A stretch of DNA of 12,672 nt from CAYSRM01 sp964543205 (GTDB taxonomy: Bacteria; Verrucomicrobiota; Kiritimatiellia; UBA8416; CAYSRM01): NCBI GenBank assembly GCA_964543205.1, contig CAZIXB010000040.1, positions 1-12,672 on the forward strand. Direction: 5' to 3'. Shown piece by piece: positions 7,105 through 12,672 of the stretch. A program made the translations under genes and the position numbers. The notes under the pieces were generated by a model, which did not search any database, was not told where the DNA came from, and saw only the letters and a list, made by a program, of their open reading frames with translations. Each line of letters starts with the position of its first letter. The first letter of the stretch is position 1.

Positions 7105-7134
7105 TTAACACATGTTAAAAATTTAAACTATAAG
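7105..7134 (+). promoter_or_regulatory. Sigma70-type promoter with operator-like dyad, DUF4914 gene
   Basis: TTAACA (7105-7110), an 18-base spacer and TATAAG (7129-7134) place the transcript start near 7141. The -35 box lies inside the inverted repeat TTAAC-acat-GTTAA (7105-7118), so a dimeric regulator could block or assist polymerase there. Confidence 0.5.
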
Positions 7135-7140
7135 ACGAAA

Positions 7141-7233
7141 AAGCGGGCAGGAAAACAAGGGGCATGGTATGTTGCCCGGTGTGAACAGGCCGGCACGAAA
7201 TCACATTAAAAGGGTGTTTCGTGCCTTTTTTTT
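7141..7233 (+). ncRNA. Candidate attenuator leader or ~90-nt small RNA ending in an intrinsic terminator
   Basis: The stretch between the predicted start (~7141) and the terminator (7192-7233) has an extra hairpin gggca (7160-7164) / tgccc (7173-7177). The terminator sits within the 5' leader of the DUF4914 gene, with no upstream plus-strand gene to end, so transcription is either attenuated or yields a separate small RNA. A six-codon reading frame (7164-7184, MVCCPV then TGA) ends 7 bases before the terminator stem. No known riboswitch class was recognised. Confidence 0.5.
7192..7233 (+). terminator. Strong intrinsic terminator in the DUF4914 gene leader
   Basis: ggcacgaaa (7192-7200) pairs perfectly with tttcgtgcc (7217-7225). 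The stem continues past a bulged T with cac/gtg (7202-7204 / 7214-7216) and is followed at once by eight T residues (7226-7233). It lies 63 bases before the ATG at 7297. Confidence 0.85.
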
Positions 7234-7296
7234 GACCAAATTTAAAAAACAAACTGTCAGCTTTTATTTTTTACAAGGATTCAAAAGGAAACATCT

Positions 7297-9210
7297 ATGG
7301 CAAAGATCTCTAATCAGGTTGATTTACCAAAAAGGCGGAAGATGTTACAGAACTTGAAATTGCCTGCAGAGACCCGCGAATTTCTGGAAAAGGCTCCATC
7401 TGTGGCGCTGGCTGCGAATATTGATACCCTTGAAGATATGGCCTGCGGTGGTAAGAACAACAAAGAATGGATCGTAGCCTATAGGCTTCCCGATGGACGG
7501 GAAGTGCAGGAAACCCGGGTTGTGCGTGTCAGGAACGGCATATCCGCAAATTACATTGAGCCTTACATGCGGCGCAGGGATCCGGACTGCATGGTTGTGG
7601 CTGACAGTGGTCCGTCCGACAAGCCGAGGTTTCATGAACGCTATAACCGGCCGTTTGACGAGATCCGCAAGGAAACTTTTGACTGGCTTGCCGGGGAGGA
7701 TCTGGCCGTGTTCGCGTTCGAAATGGGTTCGCTCGGCACGGTCGGACATGCGCTGGCCATTTGCCCTGCAAACGCAAGTTTCTTTGCTTTTGGACTGGGG
7801 CTTTTACAGGGAGTCGTCGATCTCGAGCAGGTCGGAAACTCCTTTGAGCCTTCTTTTATAATTTATGTCGCGCCGCCATTTCGGCACACTCACTTTGACG
7901 GCCGCCAGGTTGTGGTGCATAACCGAATGGACGTGCACGAGATGTTCTCGTACAACCTCTATCCGGGACCCAGCGCCAAGAAGGGTGTTTATGGCGCGCT
8001 GATAGAAATGGGAGTGCAGCAGAACTGGGTCACCGCGCACTGTTCCGCAGTGCAGGTTGTGACTCCCTATGACAACATTGTTTCATTCATGCACGAGGGG
8101 GCCAGCGGCGGGGGCAAGAGCGAGATGTTGCAGCAACCGCACCGTTTGCCTGACGGCCGCCTGATGATTGGCAGGAATACAATAACCGGTGAAGAGCGTT
8201 TTCTTGAAATTCGCAGGACCTGTGATTTGCATCCCGTATGCGATGATATGGGACTGTGTCATTCGGACTTACAGGAGAACGACCAGAAGCTGCGCATTCT
8301 GGATGCCGAAGACGCATGGTTTGTCCGGGTCAACCATATTGAAGCCTACGGCACGGACCTTGATCTGGAACGCCTGACGCTGTCTTCCCCCCGTTCGCTG
8401 CTTTTTCTTAACATTGATGCGGTTGCTGGAAGCACAGCATTGCTCTGGGAGCATATTCAGGATGAGCCGGGTGTTCCATGCCCGAATCCGAGGGTCATCC
8501 TGCCAAGGGAAATAGTGCCAGGGGTTACAAATGAAAAAGTGGCTATCGATGTGCGCTCCTTTGGGGTGCGTACGCCTCCCTGTACCAAGGAAAATCCGAC
8601 CTATGGCATTCTTGGATTGTTCCATGTTTTGCCGCCTGCACTTGCATGGCTGTGGCGGCTGGTTGCGCCGCGCGGTTATTCAAATCCCAGCATAGTGGAT
8701 ACAGGAGCCATGAGCAGCGAAGGCGTTGGCAGTTACTGGCCTTTTACAACCGGCCGCAAGGTAGACCAGGCCAACCTGTTGCTGCAACAATTTGTTAATG
8801 CTGTCCAGACGCGCTATATTCTGACGCCCAACCAGCATGTGGGGGCATGGGAAACCGGCTTTATGCCGCAATGGCTTGCGAGGGACTACCTGGCGCGCCG
8901 CGGACACGCGCCGTTTCTGTCGGATCAGCTTGTGCCTGCCCGTTGCCAGTTGCTTGGTTACACCTTGCGCGATATCCGGATTGAAGGAATTACTGTGCCA
9001 CGGCAGTTTTTCCAGGTAGATCATCAACCCGAGGTAGGGCCGGACGCATATGACATCGGCGCTCAAATTCTGACGGAATTTTTCCATGAGCAGATCAGCA
9101 AGTTCCTGCAGCCGGATCTGAATCCTGTGGGACGAAAGATCATCGAATGCTGTCTTTCAAATGCAGAAGCAAAGGAATACGAACAGTTCATCGTCGCAGA
9201 ATACCTGTGA
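7297..9210 (+). CDS. DUF4914-family protein, PEPCK-fold-like P-loop enzyme of unknown reaction
   Basis: A 637-residue cytoplasmic protein that I place in DUF4914 from remembered sequence features and length (~630-640 residues). Motifs run in the same order as in ATP-dependent PEP carboxykinase: RRRDP (92-96) near the substrate-Arg region; PPFRHTHF...VVVHNR (193-210); AKKGVYG (227-233) like EMKKGMF; AHCSA (247-251) like MHCSAN; the P-loop GASGGGKS (268-275) like GLSGTGKT; DAEDAW (336-341) resembling DDEHGW; and LLFLNIDA (368-375) like VIFLTADA. The distance from the second Lys of KKG (229) to His (248) is 19, the same as K213-H232 in E. coli PckA. It is not a standard ATP- or GTP-PEPCK: the kinase loop and much of the C-terminal half differ. 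The start has AAAGGA 7 bases upstream. The leader holds a strong terminator. purC follows after 100 bp. Confidence 0.75.
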   Translation: MAKISNQVDLPKRRKMLQNLKLPAETREFLEKAPSVALAANIDTLEDMACGGKNNKEWIVAYRLPDGREVQETRVVRVRNGISANYIEPYMRRRDPDCMVVADSGPSDKPRFHERYNRPFDEIRKETFDWLAGEDLAVFAFEMGSLGTVGHALAICPANASFFAFGLGLLQGVVDLEQVGNSFEPSFIIYVAPPFRHTHFDGRQVVVHNRMDVHEMFSYNLYPGPSAKKGVYGALIEMGVQQNWVTAHCSAVQVVTPYDNIVSFMHEGASGGGKSEMLQQPHRLPDGRLMIGRNTITGEERFLEIRRTCDLHPVCDDMGLCHSDLQENDQKLRILDAEDAWFVRVNHIEAYGTDLDLERLTLSSPRSLLFLNIDAVAGSTALLWEHIQDEPGVPCPNPRVILPREIVPGVTNEKVAIDVRSFGVRTPPCTKENPTYGILGLFHVLPPALAWLWRLVAPRGYSNPSIVDTGAMSSEGVGSYWPFTTGRKVDQANLLLQQFVNAVQTRYILTPNQHVGAWETGFMPQWLARDYLARRGHAPFLSDQLVPARCQLLGYTLRDIRIEGITVPRQFFQVDHQPEVGPDAYDIGAQILTEFFHEQISKFLQPDLNPVGRKIIECCLSNAEAKEYEQFIVAEYL

Positions 9211-9243
9211 GCGCTGGCGATTTGCATATGACGCAAAAAATAA

Positions 9244-9273
9244 TTGCTGATTATTATTCCTTTTTTGTATGTA
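9244..9273 (+). promoter_or_regulatory. Possible weak promoter upstream of purC
   Basis: TTGCTG (9244-9249), 18 bases, TATGTA (9268-9273), in the AT-rich 100-bp gap after the DUF4914 gene. There is no terminator in this gap, so purC may also be read from the upstream promoter. Confidence 0.25.
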
Positions 9274-9310
9274 AAACGAGCTATGGTAAAAGACTACAAG
9301 GAGTTACACT

Positions 9311-10420
9311 ATGAGTCTGGCACATCTGGCAATTCGCAAGACCGACGATCTTCCGCTGCGGCATACCGGCAACGTACACAATGGCAAGGTTCGTTCTGTT
9401 TACTGGCTTTCCCTGGAAGACAGCAGGCGCATTGTTGAGCAGCGAAACTATGCTGTTCCGGAAGATACCGGGCTTGGTGTCATGGTTATCAGCGATCGCA
9501 TTTCAGCATACGAGATTGTCTGGCAAGGCGAGGACGGCCTGATGGGAGTTCCCGGCAAGGGCGCATCTCTCAACGCAACCGCCGAACACTGGTTCAGAGA
9601 GTTCAAAAAGGCCGGTCTGGCCGACAACCACATTCTTGAAACACCGCACCCGCTTGTCTGGATCGTGCGCAAGGCCAAGCCGGTCATGGTAGAAGCCATT
9701 GCCCGACAGTACATCACGGGCAGCATGTGGCGCGCCTATGAAAAGGGAGCACGGGAGGTATGCGGCATTAAGTTGCCGGACGGCTTGAAAAACGGGGACA
9801 AGTTGCCTGAGCTGCTGATAACTCCGTCAACAAAAGGCATAATGACCGGGATTCCCGGTGTGCCGGAAGTTGACGATGTCAATATTACCCGCCGCCAGAT
9901 CGTAGACAACTTCGAGATATTCGGTTTCGTTTCGCGCGGTGATGTGGATCGTTATGAGACGCTGTTGGCTGAAGGTGTGAAGATCATAAGCGACCAGGCG
10001 GCTGCCGCCGGCCAGCTTTTGGCCGACACCAAGTTCGAGTTCGGTTATGTTGCCAATAAGCCTGGATCTGAAGCGGATCTCTCCATGATCTATATTGACG
10101 AGGTCGGCACTCTTGATTCCTCGAGGTTCTGGGATCTGGCCGCTTATCGCGAAGGCAGGATGGTCGAGAATTCCAAAGAGCGTTTCCGTAAGCTTCTTTG
10201 CGATGCCGTGCCGGACAAGGATGTCTTATTGAACAAAAACCGGATGGCGGAGCGCGGGCTTCTGGGCGAGACGTTCAAAGTGCCCGTTCAAACCATGATG
10301 GCAATCGGCGATCTTTACCGGGACATGGCTGAGCGTCTTACAGGAGGCACAGTGCCCCGGATAGAGCATGCCCGGCAGGAGATCCTTGATGCGCTTGCTC
10401 CGTACGGGATAGTTCAGTAA
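9311..10420 (+). CDS. purC: Phosphoribosylaminoimidazole-succinocarboxamide (SAICAR) synthase
   Basis: PurC joins CAIR and aspartate using ATP to give SAICAR in de novo purine synthesis in the cytoplasm. The 369-residue product has the family motifs: GKVRSVY (25-31), SDRISAYE (61-68), ARQYITGSMWRAY (131-143), TPSTKG (171-176), ADTKFEFGY (238-246) and IDEVGTLDSSRFW (262-274). It belongs to the long form of ~365 residues, against ~237 in E. coli; the extra length is mostly C-terminal (about 280-369). AAGGAG lies 7 bases before the ATG. Its stop is 9 bp from the convergent stop of the receptor gene. Being next to the DUF4914 gene rather than other pur genes is unusual; any functional link is unproven. 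Confidence 0.95.
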   Translation: MSLAHLAIRKTDDLPLRHTGNVHNGKVRSVYWLSLEDSRRIVEQRNYAVPEDTGLGVMVISDRISAYEIVWQGEDGLMGVPGKGASLNATAEHWFREFKKAGLADNHILETPHPLVWIVRKAKPVMVEAIARQYITGSMWRAYEKGAREVCGIKLPDGLKNGDKLPELLITPSTKGIMTGIPGVPEVDDVNITRRQIVDNFEIFGFVSRGDVDRYETLLAEGVKIISDQAAAAGQLLADTKFEFGYVANKPGSEADLSMIYIDEVGTLDSSRFWDLAAYREGRMVENSKERFRKLLCDAVPDKDVLLNKNRMAERGLLGETFKVPVQTMMAIGDLYRDMAERLTGGTVPRIEHARQEILDALAPYGIVQ

Positions 10421-10429
10421 GGTTTCGGG

Positions 10430-12460
10430 TTAGAACTGGTGTTGAACACCGGCAAACGCCTGAAATCCGTAGTCCGGGAATCCCACAACGGTAGAGTATT
10501 CGTCGTCAAGAATGTTTTCGAGCGATGCGTACAGCCTTGTGGCCCTTTCTTTCCCAAGCAGGACTCCCGCCGTCATGTTCAGGTCTACGAAATCTCCCAG
10601 ATCCTTGTACTTGCGGTCTTCGGCAAAGCGTTTGTTCTCATATCCCGAAACGTATTTGCCGAAAATGTTTACATCAACCCGACCGACCTGGCTGTATAGA
10701 CCCGCTGCAGTAATTACATCCGGAATTTCGCGAAGGTTGGACCAATCGCCGCTGTCTGACTGTTCCGAATCCATCACGGCGCCGTTAACGAACAGTGTGA
10801 AGATATCCATGATGCGCGCGGACTCATACTCCATCTCCAAGCCGTATTGCCGGAGATCCCGGTTCTCGTAGGCATTGAACGTATCCCCCTGCCGGGTTAC
10901 TTCAGTTGATGTTAGCAGAATGCCGTCTTCCCGAAATGTTGCAAAGCCGCCGACCTTTAGGCTGCCCAGCGTCGTATCGCTGAAGCTGACTCCTCCATCG
11001 AAGATCGTGCGGGACTCGCGAGACAGGCTTTTGCCTTTTTCCGGGACAGCGCCGGGAGGCGCGTCGACAGAACCGAACGCAGCATGGGCATACAGGGCTG
11101 TGATTTTCGATAGGCGGTATTTTGCTCCTATTGTGCTAGTCATTACCGGATCACCCCATTCATCTGTTATAGGCGCACTGAACAGTGAAGTTCCGCCGCC
11201 GGAGCGGTCATCTGCCACTGGACCGCCGAGCATATCGATATTGTTGTCGGTATAGTCATGGTAGTAACTCCTGGTGACGCGAAATCCGCCGTCCAGGGTT
11301 AACCGATCCCATTGGTGTTCATCAACAACAATGCCGGAGACTGTTTCCACGTCCATTCGATTGCCCACGTAGTAGCGTTTGCCCTCGGGAGCAACCCAAT
11401 GATTGTATTGCACACCGGTTCGCAATGTGTTGTTGTCTGCAATCCGCTGTGCATGTAACACGCCTGCGTTATATTCCCAATCAACTTCGTCGCTTTGAAT
11501 ATCGGGTTTGGACGGATCCGGGTTAGCGCGTTGATAATCCATGTCACGGCGCACATACCCTGCGTCAAAGGCAGTGCTGGAAGTTTTATCATGTTTCCAT
11601 AGAGCGCGAAGGATTCCACCGTAAGAAGTTAATGGCGAAAATTCCTCGTTTTCGCGGTTCTTAATCCTTTTCCTGCCCGGATCCTGAATTTTGCGAAGTT
11701 CCCGGTTTCCGGTCAGGCCGTAGCCTGTGAATTCCATGTGCAAGTTGTCGCCAACGTCCCAGCTTGTGGTTCCAAACACCGATGAGATCTGCTCGGCAGC
11801 GTTTTCGTTGTCCGGGCCCTCGGTCGAATAGTATTTTGCCCCGACAGTATAGTCGGAGTTTTCAAGCCTGTTTCCATGCACCAGGGAGGCACGATATGTT
11901 CCATAGCTGCCGGCTTCGATATCAAGCAGGGTTGTCAACTCGTCGAACCGGCGCGGGATGATGTTAATGGCCCCTACCAGTCCTGCGTTCGGGCCGACCA
12001 TGATGGCGCCGCCGGATCGCAGGATTTCGATCCGGTCAATTGCCGCGGCCGGGAAAAAAGGAGGTATTGATGTAAAGGCCCGCTGCCAGACGCCATTGAC
12101 TGCGATGTCCGGGTAGGGATAGATCTGGCCGCGAAAAGATGTGAACGATTTTTCCTTACGTCCGCGTCTTTCCGTGAAAACTCCAGGCGCAAATTCCATC
12201 GCTTCCACCAGCGTATCACTGCTTTGAATACGAATATCCCTGGCTTCAACTGACGAAGTGGCTATGTCCAGAGAAACCGACTCGACAGTAGGAGTGTCCA
12301 CGGGATCGCGAGCCTCCTTTGGAGCTTTGACCACGATTTCACCCAATCGAGTGACCGTCCGGTTGGTGATGATTTCAATGTTTTCCTCATCACCCAGGGC
12401 CAAGCCGCTTGCAAAACACAAACATGTCATTGCCAATCCAATTTTGTAAATGCACTTCAT
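10430..12460 (-). CDS. TonB-dependent outer-membrane receptor
   Basis: A 676-residue outer-membrane receptor taking up an unidentified ligand (iron chelate, vitamin or glycan) with TonB energy. Residues 1-23 are a Sec signal peptide (MKCIYKIGLAMTCLCFASGL, then ALG before D24). A TonB-box-like EIVVKA is at 41-46. The plug domain covers about 60-170 (SSDTLVEAMEFAPGVF, DRIEILRSGGAIMVGPNAGLVGAINII), then a 22-strand-type beta barrel ends in the classic terminal Phe (GVQHQF). The start at 12460 was chosen over the in-frame ATG at 12562 because it gives a proper signal peptide, has AAAGGA upstream and a TATAAT-containing promoter; the longer start lies inside a dispersed repeat. No SusD partner, regulator or siderophore gene is adjacent, so the ligand is open. 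Convergent with purC, 9 bp between stops. Confidence 0.92.
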   Translation of the reverse strand: MKCIYKIGLAMTCLCFASGLALGDEENIEIITNRTVTRLGEIVVKAPKEARDPVDTPTVESVSLDIATSSVEARDIRIQSSDTLVEAMEFAPGVFTERRGRKEKSFTSFRGQIYPYPDIAVNGVWQRAFTSIPPFFPAAAIDRIEILRSGGAIMVGPNAGLVGAINIIPRRFDELTTLLDIEAGSYGTYRASLVHGNRLENSDYTVGAKYYSTEGPDNENAAEQISSVFGTTSWDVGDNLHMEFTGYGLTGNRELRKIQDPGRKRIKNRENEEFSPLTSYGGILRALWKHDKTSSTAFDAGYVRRDMDYQRANPDPSKPDIQSDEVDWEYNAGVLHAQRIADNNTLRTGVQYNHWVAPEGKRYYVGNRMDVETVSGIVVDEHQWDRLTLDGGFRVTRSYYHDYTDNNIDMLGGPVADDRSGGGTSLFSAPITDEWGDPVMTSTIGAKYRLSKITALYAHAAFGSVDAPPGAVPEKGKSLSRESRTIFDGGVSFSDTTLGSLKVGGFATFREDGILLTSTEVTRQGDTFNAYENRDLRQYGLEMEYESARIMDIFTLFVNGAVMDSEQSDSGDWSNLREIPDVITAAGLYSQVGRVDVNIFGKYVSGYENKRFAEDRKYKDLGDFVDLNMTAGVLLGKERATRLYASLENILDDEYSTVVGFPDYGFQAFAGVQHQF
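10436..10452 (+). other. Hairpin just past the purC stop, inside the receptor 3' end
   Basis: CTGGTGT-TGA-ACACCGG forms a 7-bp stem (one T-G pair) with a 3-base loop, 15 bases past the purC stop. No T-run follows. It is the only structure seen that could protect or end the purC transcript in this 9-bp convergent gap. Confidence 0.3.
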
Positions 12461-12485
12461 ACAGTCAGCTTCCTTTCTATTGCTT

Positions 12486-12515
12486 ATTATACTTCGTTTA
12501 CGTTTGATCTTTGAA
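12486..12515 (-). promoter_or_regulatory. Promoter candidate for the TonB-dependent receptor gene
   Basis: On the minus strand a perfect TATAAT lies at 12491-12486, about 26 bases before the ATG. The -35 is weak (TTCAAA at 12515-12510, spacing 18), suggesting activator dependence or a weak promoter. Repeat copies 3 and 4 lie directly upstream. Confidence 0.45.
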
Positions 12516-12550
12516 AAAAGGGACACTTTTCTCAAAAACAGCGAAGTGGC

Positions 12551-12600
12551 TTTAGCCCGCATATCTCACACTTTTTCGAGCAGAAACGGTTCAGAGCGCT
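12551..12600 (-). repeat. Dispersed repeat, copy 3, upstream of the receptor promoter
   Basis: The core TGTGAGATATGCGGGCTAAA lies at 12570-12551 (minus). Its left flank aligns without gaps to copy 1: 22 of 35 positions agree from 12599 down to the GAG of the core, including gc-ctct and cgaaa. The core end GGCTAAAGCC is a short inverted repeat. No gene is seen between 12461 and the window end. Confidence 0.75.
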
Positions 12601-12619
12601 GTTAGCCCGGGGCAAAATC

Positions 12620-12672
12620 GGTTTAACCCGCATATCTCACAGAATTCCTGTTGCGAGCGCGGATAGCGCCAC
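12620..12672 (-). repeat. Dispersed repeat, copy 4 (right edge)
   Basis: The 20-mer CCCGCATATCTCACAGAATT at 12627-12646 is the exact reverse complement of 34-53. The left half on the minus strand, 12672-12655, aligns to 7-24 at 13 of 18 positions, mostly with transitions. The core end reads GGGTTAAACC, against GGGCTAAAGCC in copy 3. It is a direct tandem of copy 3 with a period of 71 bp. Confidence 0.8.

Larger units (their letters stand above)
6883..7296. promoter_or_regulatory. 414-bp divergent control region (mgtE / DUF4914 gene)
   Basis: No protein-coding gene is supported here. The mgtE side is AT-rich and holds a 12-bp palindrome TTTTCCGGAAAA (6964-6975) and a possible minus-strand -10 TATAAA (6929-6924) with a poor -35. 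The DUF4914 side holds a promoter, a dyad and a leader terminator, listed separately. An M-box Mg2+ riboswitch was sought upstream of mgtE and not found. Confidence 0.6.

Noticed and set aside
7169..7357. 62-residue plus-strand frame across the leader terminator into the DUF4914 gene
   Set aside because: It crosses a strong terminator, has no good ribosome site and runs out of frame into a well-supported gene.
7297..9210. Calling this gene pckA or pckG
   Set aside because: The motif order is PEPCK-like, but standard signatures (GLSGTGKT, DDEHGW, or the GTP-type FPSACGKT) are altered. A PEPCK annotation would overstate the evidence.
12461..12562. 34-residue N-terminal extension of the TonB-dependent receptor from the ATG at 12562
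   Set aside because: It begins inside repeat copy 3, is highly basic, hides the signal peptide and crosses the TATAAT promoter. The ATG at 12460 gives a normal signal sequence.
12551..12672. Integron attC sites or a CRISPR array
   Set aside because: GTTAAAC in copy 4 fits an attC core by chance, but the other copies do not. The repeats are too few, irregularly spaced and lack an integrase or cas gene.

Overview
The window is ordinary chromosomal sequence, compact and of mid GC content by eye, from a Gram-negative bacterium. It encodes an outer-membrane TonB-dependent receptor. The gene mix points to the PVC superphylum (Kiritimatiellota, Lentisphaerota or Verrucomicrobiota): a DUF4914-type protein beside purC, a long DapA-like protein beside an odd SDR, and AAAGGA-type ribosome binding sites. 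That placement is inferred from family knowledge; there is no rRNA or other marker here. No tRNA, rRNA, CRISPR array or transposase gene was found.

Layout. (1) 114-3597, minus strand: a likely three-gene catabolic operon. An extended-SDR 'epimerase' whose catalytic Lys is replaced by Cys comes first, then a DapA-superfamily lyase, then an M20 (ArgE/DapE-type) metallo-deacylase. (2) 3789-6882, minus strand: mgtE (Mg2+ transporter), an 88-residue one-helix membrane protein, a TauE/SafE permease that starts in a TTGA overlap, and a minimal J-domain protein. (3) 6883-7296: a 414-bp divergent control region with a good promoter, an inverted-repeat operator candidate and a strong intrinsic terminator in the leader of the next gene. 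(4) 7297-10420, plus strand: a DUF4914 protein with clear ATP-type PEPCK-like motifs, then purC. (5) 10430-12460, minus strand: a TonB-dependent receptor convergent with purC.

Two things stand out. First, a dispersed ~45-55 bp repeat (core TGTGAGATATGCGGGYT plus a weaker left half RRCRCTMTCCRMGC) occurs four times: at the left edge, at the 3' end of mgtE where it supplies the stop codon, and twice in tandem upstream of the receptor gene. The outermost copies are inverted and share a 20-bp identity. A fifth degenerate copy lies at 3634-3652. Second, the DUF4914 gene looks like an uncharacterised branch of the PEPCK fold, probably controlled by premature termination in its 5' leader.
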